Below are positions 50,123 through 60,542 of a stretch of DNA of 64,000 nt, one piece after another. The notes beneath the pieces are model-generated. The model was not told the DNA's origin. It made no database searches and saw only the letters and a program-made list of their open reading frames with translations. The position numbers and the translations under genes are program-made. This DNA is from Lysobacter oculi (lineage in GTDB: Bacteria > Pseudomonadota > Gammaproteobacteria > Xanthomonadales > Xanthomonadaceae). The stretch covers positions 2,118,001-2,182,000 of the forward strand of contig NZ_CP029556.1 in assembly GCF_003293695.1 (NCBI RefSeq), given 5' to 3'. Positions within the stretch are counted from its first letter, which is position 1; each line of letters starts with the position of its first letter.

Positions 50123-52463
50123 GCGCACGCTCCTCGCGGGTGGCCGGCTGCCGCGCGACAAGCAGGCCGAGCACGAAGTTGAACAGCACGCCCAGCGTCA
50201 CGGTGACGCCGATCGCGCGCAGCACCGGGATCGACGACAGCCCGAGCAGGAAGAACACCAGCAGCGTCATCAGGCTGCAGACGATCAGCGCGTGCAGGGT
50301 GCGCAGCTGGTCGCGGATGCCGTCGCCGGCGTGGTCGAAGAACAGCGCGTAATCGAGCCCGAGCCCGGCGGCAAGGATCAGCGCGACCAGATGGAACAGG
50401 TTGAGTTCGACGCCCGCGCCGCGCAGCACGGCGAGGATCAGCAGCGTGGTCAACGCCATCGGCAGCAGCACGCGCAAGGTGCGGCGCGGATCGCGCAGCG
50501 CGAACCACACGGTGGCCGTGAGCAGCAGCGCGGCGATGGAGAGCGACCACAGCACGCGCTCGCGGTACTGCACCACCAGCGATTCCGAGGCCGCCTTCAT
50601 GTCCACCGGTTTGAGCCCGGCTTGGCGCGCGGCCTGCAGGAAAGCCGCATCGTCATGGATGCCGGCCACCGACACCAGCGCGGTGGCGCGGCCGTCGCGT
50701 TCGCGCAGCAGGCCGGCCAGCGTGGTGGCGAGCGGCGTGCCGGCGAGGTCGGCCTGCGTGAGCGGTTTGGCGCCGCGTGCGGTGGCGACATCGTGCAGGA
50801 AATCGTCGAAGGCATCCGGCACGAAATCGGTATCGGCCAGCGCGTCGTCCAGCGTGCGCCGCAAGGTGGCGTCATCGGGCAGGCGCGCCTGGCGCGCGCG
50901 TTGCACCTGCGCCGAAGGCAGGTAACGCGCGGCCATGTCGTAGCCGCTGATCAGGCCGGTTTCGCGCATGTGTTCGAGCCTGGGGCGGAGGGTTTCGCTG
51001 GCCTGCAGCACGGTTTCGATGTCGCGGCCTTCCAGCGCCAGCAGGTAGCGCACATCGGGCGCACCGAGTTCAGCGCGCAGGCGCATGTCGCGCGCCATCG
51101 CGTCCTTCGGCACCGGGGTGAGCTTCGATAGGTCGTTCTGCCAGAACGGCGTGGGCGCGAACTCGATCACCGCGAGTGCCGCCACGGCCAACACGCCGAG
51201 CATCCATGCACGTGGGCGCGGCAGCCGCTCGATGCCGCGCCAGAGCTTCGCCATCCACGGGGAATCGGCGGGGTCGCGCATGTCCGGGTCCAGCAGCGCC
51301 GGCAGCAGCAGGCGGGTGACCAGCGCGGCGGCCAGCAGGGCGACGATGGTGAACACCGCAAGCTGCTTCAGACCATCCACGCCTGAGGTGAGGAAAGTGA
51401 AATAGGCGATGCAGGTGGAGGCGACGCCGGTGGCGAGCGTGGGCCAGATCGACCGCGCGTTCTGCCACGGGGTGATGCCGGGCCGCTGGTGCGAGAACAG
51501 GTGGATGGGGTAGTCCTGCACCACGCCGATCAGGGTGAAACCGAAGGCGATGGTGATGCCGTGCACGCCGTCGAACAGCAGGGCGGTGGCGGCGAGGCCG
51601 GCGAGTCCCGCGGTCGCCAGCGGCAGCACGCCGAACAGCGGCATCTTCCAGCTGCGGTAGGCGACGAGCAGCAGCAGGATCAGGCCGATCGTGTCCATGG
51701 AACCGATCAGGCTGGCTTCGCGCGCGGTGCGGCTGCCGATCTCCACCGAGATCGCGCCGGGGCCGCTCATTTCCAGCCGCGTGCCGCTGTCGCCGCGCAC
51801 GTCGGCAAAGGCGGCGTTGACCGCGTTGACGGCGACCTCCTGCCCGGTCGGGTCGAAGCCGGCGGCGCGGGTCTCGGCCACCAGCAGCGCGGCGCTGCCC
51901 GCCTTGTTGAACCAGACGTCGTGCAGGCGCTGCGGGCCGTTCGCCGGCTGCCAGCCTTCGACCAGCTTCAGCGTTTCCAGCGTGGGGTCGGAAGGAATCA
52001 GCGGCTCCAGCAGGCCGGCGGCGGGCGAGCCGAGATCCTCGATGCGCGCCTGCAGTTCGTCATGCAGATAGGCGGTGTCGAGCGGATGCGCGTCGAAGGT
52101 GGGCGTGAGCAGGTAACGGTACGGACGCAGCGCGGCGGGAATGGCGTCGAGCGATTGCGGCGCGCCGTTGGACACCAGCAGGAAACGGGTGTCGGCGGCG
52201 AGCTTCGCCGCGAGCGCAGTGGATTGCGCGGCCAGGGTTTCGCTGTCGGCGCCGCTGATCGACATCAGCAGCAGGCGCGAGCCGGGGCCTTCGCCGAGTT
52301 CGTCCATCAGCAGGCGTTGCGCCGGGGTCTGCGCCTCGGGCATGAACTTGCGCAGGTCGCCCGACATCGACAACCGCGACGACAGCACGAAGCCGGCGAC
52401 GGCCAGCAGCGCCAGCCAGGCCAGCGCGATCAACAGACGGGTCTTGGCGGGAAGCGGCTTCAT
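50115..52463 (-). CDS. MMPL family exporter of the aryl polyene cluster
   Basis: A 782-residue membrane protein of the RND/MMPL superfamily, with two repeats, each an extracytoplasmic loop plus a bundle of about six helices. The typical stretches are TIAFGFTLIGVVQDYPIHLFSHQ and LILAAGLGLDYALFFDHAG. In aryl polyene clusters this exporter moves the lipid-linked product from the inner membrane. An in-frame ATG at 52472 is an alternative. It is preceded by a LolA-like gene, a likely partner. Confidence 0.88.
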   Translation of the reverse strand: MKPLPAKTRLLIALAWLALLAVAGFVLSSRLSMSGDLRKFMPEAQTPAQRLLMDELGEGPGSRLLLMSISGADSETLAAQSTALAAKLAADTRFLLVSNGAPQSLDAIPAALRPYRYLLTPTFDAHPLDTAYLHDELQARIEDLGSPAAGLLEPLIPSDPTLETLKLVEGWQPANGPQRLHDVWFNKAGSAALLVAETRAAGFDPTGQEVAVNAVNAAFADVRGDSGTRLEMSGPGAISVEIGSRTAREASLIGSMDTIGLILLLLVAYRSWKMPLFGVLPLATAGLAGLAATALLFDGVHGITIAFGFTLIGVVQDYPIHLFSHQRPGITPWQNARSIWPTLATGVASTCIAYFTFLTSGVDGLKQLAVFTIVALLAAALVTRLLLPALLDPDMRDPADSPWMAKLWRGIERLPRPRAWMLGVLAVAALAVIEFAPTPFWQNDLSKLTPVPKDAMARDMRLRAELGAPDVRYLLALEGRDIETVLQASETLRPRLEHMRETGLISGYDMAARYLPSAQVQRARQARLPDDATLRRTLDDALADTDFVPDAFDDFLHDVATARGAKPLTQADLAGTPLATTLAGLLRERDGRATALVSVAGIHDDAAFLQAARQAGLKPVDMKAASESLVVQYRERVLWSLSIAALLLTATVWFALRDPRRTLRVLLPMALTTLLILAVLRGAGVELNLFHLVALILAAGLGLDYALFFDHAGDGIRDQLRTLHALIVCSLMTLLVFFLLGLSSIPVLRAIGVTVTLGVLFNFVLGLLVARQPATREERAHG

Positions 52464-52528
52464 CCGTCGCATGCATGGCCCAGGGAGGCGGCCATGTTAG
52501 CGAGTGCGATGCCGCCGCCGCGCGCGGC

Positions 52529-53200
52529 TCAGCTGCCGCTCTGGCAGAGCGAAGCCAGCTGCGCGGCGCTGGTCGAGGCGGTCACGCTGCGTGCGGCGCT
52601 GGCCAGCAGGGTGCGTTGCACCTCGTCGCCCCGCGTGGTGCGGGTCTCGATGCAGCGCAGTTCGCTGCCGCGCCCGTACAGGGTGATGTCGCGGACGTAC
52701 TGCTTGAGCGCGGCCTGCTTGGGCGTCATCCGCATCTGCCACTGCGCGCGGGTGCCGCGGGCGGCGAGGTTGAAGTCGCGGCTGATGCCCGCCGCATCGC
52801 CGCGCAGCAACGCGCCGAAGCCGGCCTGCATGCCGGCCAGCTGCGGTGCGCGCGACAACGAGAAGGTGCGCGCCGGCTTGCCCGACCGCGCGATGCTGGC
52901 CTGATCGCCGAGCAGCGTGGTGGTCTCGGTGTAGGGCGTGCGCACCTCGCGGACCAGGGTCTGGTCATCGGGGCGGCGATATTCGCCGGACAGCCGCAGC
53001 GGATTCTTCAGCAGCCGCGAGTCGCGCACCTCGACGAAGCTGGTGCGCATCGGCGCGGGCTGCGCCAGCCGCGACAGGATCCAGCCGCTCTCAACCGGCG
53101 CCGGTGCGTCCGCCCGGGCCGGCATCGACAGCGCCACGGCGCAGAGCAGTGCGGCGCTGCACTGCAGCGTCATCCAGCGCGGCATCGTGCGGGGTTTCAT
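52529..53200 (-). CDS. LolA-like outer-membrane carrier protein
   Basis: A 223-residue periplasmic protein with a signal peptide (about residues 10-29, VALSMPARA-DAP). The mature part has the LolA pattern: GWILSRLAQPAPMRTSFVEVRDSRLLKNPLRLSGEYRRP, DQTLVREVRTPYTETTTLLGD. It could carry the hydrophobic pigment across the periplasm. The start at 53200 (or internal ATGs at 53185 or 53170) lies inside the upstream acyltransferase gene, so the two genes overlap by 80-110 bases. Confidence 0.82.
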   Translation of the reverse strand: MKPRTMPRWMTLQCSAALLCAVALSMPARADAPAPVESGWILSRLAQPAPMRTSFVEVRDSRLLKNPLRLSGEYRRPDDQTLVREVRTPYTETTTLLGDQASIARSGKPARTFSLSRAPQLAGMQAGFGALLRGDAAGISRDFNLAARGTRAQWQMRMTPKQAALKQYVRDITLYGRGSELRCIETRTTRGDEVQRTLLASAARSVTASTSAAQLASLCQSGS

Positions 53201-54107
53201 CGTCTGCCCAGAAGTCATAGAAGTTGAACCAGTTGTAGGGAGCATCGCGCGTCATAGTCTCCAGACGCGTGGCGTAACGTCGGATGAGCAGGGCCAGCGC
53301 CTGCGCGCGCACGTTGCGCGGCACGTCCAGCGCGTCTTCCTCGAACGCCTCGAAATGCAGGTCATAGCGGCGGCCACCGCGATACAGCCCAAAGCCCAGC
53401 GCCACCGGCACCTTCAACGCGGCGGCGACCAGCCACGGCGTGGTCGGGAAACGCGCGACGCCGCCCAGGAACGGTGCCGGCAAGGCCGGTTCATCCGGGC
53501 GCGCGCGGTCCACCAGCATCGACACCAGCGCGCCTTCGTCGAGCGCCTGCTTCATCGCGATCGCCACGCCCGGGCCGTCCTGCGCGGCATCGATCACGCT
53601 CGCCGCGATGGTCGGATTGAGCGCGTCCAGCAGCTGCATCAGCGCCGGGTTCTGCCCTTTGTCCAGCACCACGCGGATGATGTAGTCGGGCCGCCGCGTG
53701 GCCAGCACGCGCAGCACGTCGAAGCTGCCGAGGTGCGAGCCGAACAGCAGCACGCCGCGCTTCTTGTCGAGCACGCGGTGCAGCGCATCGAGGCCGCTGA
53801 CCGTGACATCGAAACGGTCGAGATCGCCGCCGAGCAGGAACACCCGGTCGAGGATGGTCGAGGCGAACGTGTGCACGTGGCGCGCGCCATCGAGCAGCCG
53901 CGCCGGCCGCCCGAGCACGCGCGAGAGATAGGCGATGGACGCGCGGCGCTCCGGCCCCCGCTTGGCGAGGAAGTAGGCGGTGATCGGCCACAGGAAGGGC
54001 CGGGTCAGGCCGCGCCCCATGTAGCGCGCGAAGGTGCGGATCAGCCAGATGGCGAAGAAACCGCCGCCTTCCGGGCGCGCTTTCCAGTCGGTCGCGGGCG
54101 CGCTCAT
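53091..54107 (-). CDS. lysophospholipid-type acyltransferase of the aryl polyene cluster
   Basis: A 338-residue acyltransferase of the HtrB/LpxL-like type. An N-terminal region IWLIRTFARYMGRGLTRPFLWPIT is membrane-associated; the catalytic motif is LLFGSHLGSFDVL (H-x4-D) and the region LVDRARPDEPALPAPFLGGVARF is typical. It probably acylates the polyene carrier. The last about 36 residues after YDFWADD are low in complexity and overlap the next gene, so the true end may be shorter. It starts at 54107, overlapping the hotdog gene stop (ATGA). Confidence 0.85.
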   Translation of the reverse strand: MSAPATDWKARPEGGGFFAIWLIRTFARYMGRGLTRPFLWPITAYFLAKRGPERRASIAYLSRVLGRPARLLDGARHVHTFASTILDRVFLLGGDLDRFDVTVSGLDALHRVLDKKRGVLLFGSHLGSFDVLRVLATRRPDYIIRVVLDKGQNPALMQLLDALNPTIAASVIDAAQDGPGVAIAMKQALDEGALVSMLVDRARPDEPALPAPFLGGVARFPTTPWLVAAALKVPVALGFGLYRGGRRYDLHFEAFEEDALDVPRNVRAQALALLIRRYATRLETMTRDAPYNWFNFYDFWADDETPHDAALDDAAVQRRTALRRGAVDAGPGGRTGAG

Positions 54108-54409
54108 GCGGCGGCGATCTCGCCGCTGGCGATCAGGGTGTCGCCGCGCAGCACGCGGAAGCGCCAACGCGAAGGCGCGGTGGCGTCGATCTCGATCACC
54201 GCGTCCTCGTCGGGCAGCAGCGGTTGCAGGAACTTCACCTGCGGCAGCTTAAACGCGGGCAACGGGCCGGCGTCGGCTTCGATCGCGCGCTGCACCGCGT
54301 CGAGGATCACCACGCCCGGCACCACCGGCTGGCCGGGGAAATGCCCGGGCAGGCTGGGATGCGTGGCGGGGATGCACAGCGGGGTGCGGGTCGAAGCGGC
54401 TTCGCTCAT
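54104..54409 (-). CDS. hotdog-fold dehydratase-like protein (ApeI-like)
   Basis: A 101-residue single hotdog domain, with HPSLPGHFPGQPVVPGVVILDAV, which matches FabZ/FabA-like dehydratases of aryl polyene clusters (ApeI type). The catalytic His in GHFPG is present. It probably works with the larger dehydratase encoded in the same operon. It starts 18 bases after the membrane protein stop and overlaps the acyltransferase by four bases. Confidence 0.85.
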   Translation of the reverse strand: MSEAASTRTPLCIPATHPSLPGHFPGQPVVPGVVILDAVQRAIEADAGPLPAFKLPQVKFLQPLLPDEDAVIEIDATAPSRWRFRVLRGDTLIASGEIAAA

Positions 54410-54427
54410 CCTTCTAGGATACGTGGC

Positions 54428-55138
54428 TCATTTGAACAGGTCGCGCCAGAACGCCGGCCCCAGCGAGGCGCAGCGCCGGAAGAAATCCGCCGCGTTCTTG
54501 TAGCGGCCGGGGAAGCGCCGCTTGCGGACCATGAACTCCAGCGCGAACACGCCGCCGACCAGCCCGTAGTTCAGCCAGTTGGCGAACCACGACCATTGCG
54601 TGTCGCTGATCGGCCACGGCGGCGCGATGCCGGCGCGCATCAGCAGGCCGGCGGGCGTGGCCATCATCGCCAGCCCCAGGTTGAGCGCGGCCATGACGAT
54701 GAACACCGCCGTCCACAACGCGGTCAGCCCGCGCGTGTAGCGGGCGAGCTCCGGCGCGAGCTGCGCGGCGGGCGCGCCTTCCAGCGCCGACACGATCCGG
54801 CTGATCACCGGCACCTGGCCGCGCCGCAAGGTGCGCCCGAACAGGAAGGCCATGAGCAGCAGGAAGATCACCGGCATCAGCAGCAGCGCGATGCCGATTT
54901 GGGCTGAATCCTTCAGCATCCACAACGCGAGCCCGGCGATGGCGGTGATCGACAACGCCCATGCGCGGCGCTGCCAGAGTGGTTGCGTGAGCAGCAGCAG
55001 GACGATCAGGAAGACCGCGAAGGCGGCGATGCGCGTGCTGCCGAAGTGCGTGGCCGCGTGCGAGCAGCAGAGATAGCCGAAGGCCAGCAGCGGCCGCGCG
55101 GCCGCCAACCAGCCGGGCGGCTCGGGCCGGGCCTTCAC
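54428..55138 (-). CDS. COG4648-type membrane protein of the aryl polyene cluster
   Basis: A 236-residue membrane protein with about six helices and a segment rich in Arg between two of them (FGRTLRRGQVPVISRIVSALEG). This family regularly accompanies aryl polyene genes, but its function is not known. The gene starts four bases after the ACP stop and is followed by the hotdog gene. Confidence 0.82.
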   Translation of the reverse strand: MKARPEPPGWLAAARPLLAFGYLCCSHAATHFGSTRIAAFAVFLIVLLLLTQPLWQRRAWALSITAIAGLALWMLKDSAQIGIALLLMPVIFLLLMAFLFGRTLRRGQVPVISRIVSALEGAPAAQLAPELARYTRGLTALWTAVFIVMAALNLGLAMMATPAGLLMRAGIAPPWPISDTQWSWFANWLNYGLVGGVFALEFMVRKRRFPGRYKNAADFFRRCASLGPAFWRDLFK

Positions 55139-55142
55139 GGCC

Positions 55143-55409
55143 TCAGGCGCGGTGTTGCTGGATGTGTTCGGAGAGCGCGCGCAGCGAGGCGAAGATGCGG
55201 CGGTTGTCCTCGTTGTCCGAGCGCAGCTGGAAGCCGTATTTCTTGGAGATGGCCAGCGCCAGTTCCAGCGCGTCGATCGAATCCAGGCCCAGGCCGGTGT
55301 TGAACAGCGGGGCTTCGGGATCGATGCTGTCGGCCGCGACGTCGTCGAGATTCAGGCTTTCGACCAGCAATTCGGCGAGTTCGCGTTCGGCTTCGGTTTG
55401 GCTGGACAT
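55143..55409 (-). CDS. acyl carrier protein (XanC-like)
   Basis: An 88-residue acidic ACP with the phosphopantetheine site S44 in NTGLGLDSIDALEL. It carries the aryl starter and the growing polyene. It is the first gene of the minus-strand operon, with a divergent 128-base promoter region toward the flavoprotein gene. It is the only ACP in the window; clusters of this type often have two. Confidence 0.92.
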   Translation of the reverse strand: MSSQTEAERELAELLVESLNLDDVAADSIDPEAPLFNTGLGLDSIDALELALAISKKYGFQLRSDNEDNRRIFASLRALSEHIQQHRA

Positions 55410-55537
55410 CGATCGTTTCCCTTCGGATTCAGGCGCGCGGACGCAGGCTGCGACCGTCTTTGAAGGTTAAGCGCACGCTATCATCCGCGCCAGTCCCCGC
55501 ATGCAGTGGACGCCGCGGGTTATCCCTTTCCAGCCAG

Positions 55538-56854
55538 ATGCACAGCGCACAATCCCCTGAACAACCCGCGCACGATTGCGACGTCCTGGTCATCGGCGGT
55601 GGCCCGGCCGGCAGTTGCGCCTCCGCGCTGCTGGCGCGGAAGGGCTGGAAGGTGGTGATGCTGGAAAAGGACTGCCATCCACGTTTCCACATCGGCGAAT
55701 CGCTGCTGCCGGCCAACATGCCGATCCTCGAACGCCTGGGCGTGATGGAGAAGGTGCGCGCGGTGGGGATGCCGAAATACGGTGCCGATTTCCCGGCCGA
55801 TGACGGCAGCTTCAACGTCTTCGATTTCCGCAAGACCCTGCGGTCGTCTTCCGGATTCGCGTTCCAGGTCAAGCGCGAGGAGTTCGACCAGGTGCTGTTC
55901 GAGCACGCGCGCGAAGCCGGCGTGGATGCACGTGATGGCGTGAAGGTGGAACGCGTCGATTTCGCCGACGACGGCGCGATCACCGTGCACGCCGGCGATG
56001 CTCGCTGGAAGCCGCGCTACCTGCTCGACGCCAGCGGACGCGACACCTTCCTGGCCGGCAAACTCAAGCTGAAGCGCAAGAACCCGCGTCATGCCTCCGC
56101 CGCGGTGTTCAGCCATTACCGCGGCGTCGCTCGCCGCGAAGGCCGCGACGAAGGCAATGTCAGCATCTACCGCCACGACCACGGCTGGCTGTGGATGATC
56201 CCGCTGCGCGACGGCAGCATGAGCGTGGGCGCGGTGTGCTTTCCCGATCACCTCAAGACCCGGCGCGGCGACGTCGAGCACTTCCTGCTGCAGACCATCG
56301 CCGGCGTGCCGGACATAGCCTCGCGCATGCGCGAGGCCGAACGCGTCGCGCCGGTCCACGTCACCGGCAACTACGCCTACGAATGCACGCGCATGCACGG
56401 CCGCCACTGGACACTGCTGGGCGATGCGTATTCCTTTGTCGACCCGATGTTCTCCTCCGGCGTCTTCCTCGCCATGCACAGTGCGGAGAAATCCGCCGAC
56501 ATGGTCGATGCCGTGCTGCGCGAACCCGCGCGCGAGGCCGCCTTGCAGCGCGCCCTGCAGCGGGATTTCGATGCCGGCCTGGACGAGTTCAAGTGGTTCA
56601 TCTACCGCTTCACTTCGCCGACCATGAAGGCGCTGTTCGCCCATCCGCGCGATGTGATGGGCGTGGAGCGCGCGGTGGTGTCGATGCTGGCCGGCGATAT
56701 TTTCGATGCGCGCCCGGTGGTCCGCCGCCTGCGCATCTTCCGATTCATCTATGCAATCTCCGCGCTCGGCATGGCGCCCGGAGCCTGGCGAGCATGGCGC
56801 CGCCGGCGGGGCCAGGTCGCGGTGGAGATGCGCGAGGAGACCCTGCAGGGATGA
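55538..56854 (+). CDS. second FAD-dependent halogenase-like oxidoreductase
   Basis: A 438-residue flavoprotein with a Rossmann GGGPAGSCASALLA near residue 20, PRFHIGESLLPANMPILERL, and a WxWxIP-type motif in HGWLWMIPLRDGS. FGDAYSFVDPMFSSGV-like LLGDAYSFVDPMFSSGVFLA is the second FAD contact. It belongs to the same superfamily as the gene at 47.3 kb, but is shorter and clearly different. It may halogenate or hydroxylate the aryl ring, or be a dehydrogenase. The start at 55538 (MHSAQSPEQP) is preferred over a TTG 26 codons upstream. Its stop overlaps the chorismatase ATG. Confidence 0.82.
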   Translation: MHSAQSPEQPAHDCDVLVIGGGPAGSCASALLARKGWKVVMLEKDCHPRFHIGESLLPANMPILERLGVMEKVRAVGMPKYGADFPADDGSFNVFDFRKTLRSSSGFAFQVKREEFDQVLFEHAREAGVDARDGVKVERVDFADDGAITVHAGDARWKPRYLLDASGRDTFLAGKLKLKRKNPRHASAAVFSHYRGVARREGRDEGNVSIYRHDHGWLWMIPLRDGSMSVGAVCFPDHLKTRRGDVEHFLLQTIAGVPDIASRMREAERVAPVHVTGNYAYECTRMHGRHWTLLGDAYSFVDPMFSSGVFLAMHSAEKSADMVDAVLREPAREAALQRALQRDFDAGLDEFKWFIYRFTSPTMKALFAHPRDVMGVERAVVSMLAGDIFDARPVVRRLRIFRFIYAISALGMAPGAWRAWRRRRGQVAVEMREETLQG

Positions 56855-57852
56855 CGCACGCTTCGCAAGACAACGCCGCGCATGACGCGCACCTGAGGGT
56901 CGATTACGTCGATGCCGCCGCGCCCGCCGGATGGCTGGCGCAAGCCGACGTGCTGGCGGTGTTCGGCTTCGGGCCGGACGCGCCGGCCAGCGACGACCCG
57001 CGTTACCTGCGCGTGCCGCTGGCGCCGCATGGCCGTGCGCCGCTGGAAGTCTGGCGCGGGCGGGGCGATGTGGTGTCGGGCCGCGACGGCGGGATCCGCT
57101 GGTCCAGCGACGGCGAGCTGCTGTTTGGCGTGATCGAGGTGGCCGAAGGCGAAGGGGGCATCAGCGAGGCGGCGCGCATCGCCTACGCCTCGATGAGCGG
57201 CTTCGTCGCCGCGCGCGGCTTCCCGCACCTGCTGCGGATCTGGAACTACCTGGACGCCATCACCCTCGGCGAGGGCGACGGCGAACGCTACCGGCAGTTC
57301 TGCGTGGGCCGCGCGCACGGGCTTGGCAGGTTCGAAACCGAATTGCTGCCGGCGGCGACCGCGATCGGCCGCTGCGATGACGAACGCGTGCTGCAGGTCT
57401 ACTGGCTGGCGGCCAGGGCGCCGGGCAAGCCGGTGGAGAACCCGCGTCAGGTCAGTGCCTACCGCTACCCGCGCCAATACGGGCCGCAATCGCCCAGCTT
57501 CGCGCGGGCCATGCTGCCGCCGACCGCCGGGCAGATGCCGCTGCTGCTGTCGGGCACCGCCGCCGTGGTCGGCCATGCCTCGCGCCACGAAGGCGAGCTG
57601 CTGATGCAGCTGGAGGAAACCTTCCTCAATTTCGATGCGCTGCTCGGTGCCGCGCGTGAACGCCAGCCGGCGCTGCCGATGCAGTTCGGCCCCGGCACCC
57701 GGCTCAAGGTCTATGTGCGCGATGCCGGCGACCTGCCCGCCGTGGCCGAGGCGCTCGATGCCCGCTTCGGCGACGCGGTGCCGCGGGTGCTGCTGCATGC
57801 GGCGATCTGCCGGCGCGAACTGGCCATCGAGATCGATGGCGTGCATGGCTGA
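56851..57852 (+). CDS. xanB2: XanB2-like chorismatase (hydroxybenzoate synthase)
   Basis: A 333-residue enzyme of the chorismatase family (XanB2, FkbO, Hyg5). Conserved segments are LRIWNYLDAI, RYRQFCVGRAHGLG and SGTAAVVGHASRHEGELLMQLEETFLNF. In Xanthomonas XanB2 converts chorismate to 3- and 4-hydroxybenzoate, feeding xanthomonadin (3-HBA) and ubiquinone (4-HBA). The ATG overlaps the flavoprotein stop (ATGA), so the pair is probably expressed together. The shikimate gene aroE lies 2.7 kb farther on. Confidence 0.88.
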   Translation: MTHASQDNAAHDAHLRVDYVDAAAPAGWLAQADVLAVFGFGPDAPASDDPRYLRVPLAPHGRAPLEVWRGRGDVVSGRDGGIRWSSDGELLFGVIEVAEGEGGISEAARIAYASMSGFVAARGFPHLLRIWNYLDAITLGEGDGERYRQFCVGRAHGLGRFETELLPAATAIGRCDDERVLQVYWLAARAPGKPVENPRQVSAYRYPRQYGPQSPSFARAMLPPTAGQMPLLLSGTAAVVGHASRHEGELLMQLEETFLNFDALLGAARERQPALPMQFGPGTRLKVYVRDAGDLPAVAEALDARFGDAVPRVLLHAAICRRELAIEIDGVHG

Positions 57853-57876
57853 CCAATCAACGTGAGGAACTGACCG

Positions 57877-58125
57877 ATGGGTGTGATCAGCGTGATCTGG
57901 GGCGTCATCGCCCTGTTGTGGATGGTGCTGTCGCTCATCCCGCTGCTGGGCTGGGGCAACTGGTTCATGATCCCGTTCGCCGCGGTGGGCGCGATCATCG
58001 CCGCGATCGGCCTGCTGTTCACCCGCGCCGAGAAGCGCGGCCGCGCCAAGGCCGGGCTGTGGCTCAACCTGGTGGCGATCATCGCCGGCGCGGTGCGCCT
58101 GTCGATCGGCGGCGGCCTGCTCTGA
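57877..58125 (+). CDS. small membrane protein
   Basis: An 82-residue protein with two to three hydrophobic segments (VISVIWGVIALLWMVLSLIPLLG, FMIPFAAVGAIIAAIGLLF and a last GLWLNLVAIIAGAVRLSIGGG). A GAGG lies about ten bases upstream of the ATG. No family is recognised with confidence. It follows the chorismatase gene by 24 bases and precedes hemB by 32. Confidence 0.75.
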   Translation: MGVISVIWGVIALLWMVLSLIPLLGWGNWFMIPFAAVGAIIAAIGLLFTRAEKRGRAKAGLWLNLVAIIAGAVRLSIGGGLL

Positions 58126-58148
58126 AGCCGGCGGGCGTCAGGGCGTAA

Positions 58149-59599
<1,451 letters not shown>

Positions 59600-59619
59600 G
59601 CCGCGCGGCCCAACTCAAT

Positions 59620-60513
59620 TCAGAGGCAGCCGTCCTTGCCCTGCGTGCGCGGGATGGCCAGCCGGTAGAGGTCGCGACCGCCGACCTTCAGCTCCGGCGA
59701 TGAACCCGAGACCAGCATCTCCTTCGGCTTGGACCAGTCGAGCGTCGGCGACAGCGTCCAGCCGTCCTCAGCGTTGAACGCCAGCGGGAACGGCCCGCGC
59801 GTCACGTAGCGCTGGCCGTCACATTCGGCCAGGAACAGGCGGATCGGCCGTTCGTTGCCGTCTTCCGACTGCGCGTAAACGAGGGCGCGACCGTGGTCGA
59901 GCCAGGCCGCATCGAACTCATCCTTGCCGGTGTTGATGCCGGGCAGGGGCTTGGGGTCGATGAAGGCGCGGCCGTCCCAGCGCGCGACGTAGAGATCCTG
60001 TCTGCCGGCGCCCCCGGCGCGGTCGCTGGAGAACATCAGGCGGGTGCCGTCGAAGGAAGGCGTCGCTGCCCATTCGTCGCCGGCACCATTCACGGCCGGG
60101 CCCAGGTTCTTCGCCGGGCCGTAGCTGCCGTCGGCGCGCACTTCGGCGCGGTAGAGATCGTCGCTGCCATAGCCGCCGGGGCGGCTGGAGAAGAAGTAGA
60201 GCCAGCGGCCATCGGCGCTGAACATCGGGTCGAAGTCCTTGGCCGTGGTGTTGAGCGGCAGCGGGCGGGCGTCCTGCCAGCGGCCATCGCGCAGATCGGC
60301 CTGCCACAGGTCCCAGCCGCCGGGGCCGCCGCCACGGTCCGGGCTGCCCCAGACGATGCGCTGGCCGTCGGGCCGCACGCTGCCGCGGATCTCGCTGCTG
60401 GCGGTGGACACCACGCCGCGCCCTTCGATGCCGAACGCGGCCAATGCCCACGCGCCCCCGGCCACGCAGGCGAGTGCAAGGGCGGCGACGAGCGGTCGGG
60501 CGGGCTTGGCCAT
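59620..60513 (-). CDS. PD40 beta-propeller (TolB-like) exported protein
   Basis: A 297-residue protein with a signal peptide or N-terminal anchor (about residues 7-28). It contains repeated TolB/WD40-like blades: SVRPDGQRIVWGSPDRGGG, MFSADGRWLYFFSSRPGGYGSDDLYRAEV and SFDGTRLMFSSDRAGGAGRQDLYVARW. It is probably a periplasmic binding or scaffold protein. It is divergent from aroE with 29 bases between the starts. Confidence 0.85.
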   Translation of the reverse strand: MAKPARPLVAALALACVAGGAWALAAFGIEGRGVVSTASSEIRGSVRPDGQRIVWGSPDRGGGPGGWDLWQADLRDGRWQDARPLPLNTTAKDFDPMFSADGRWLYFFSSRPGGYGSDDLYRAEVRADGSYGPAKNLGPAVNGAGDEWAATPSFDGTRLMFSSDRAGGAGRQDLYVARWDGRAFIDPKPLPGINTGKDEFDAAWLDHGRALVYAQSEDGNERPIRLFLAECDGQRYVTRGPFPLAFNAEDGWTLSPTLDWSKPKEMLVSGSSPELKVGGRDLYRLAIPRTQGKDGCL

Positions 60514-60542
60514 GGCGGTTCCGGGCTGGGTACGATGGGCCC

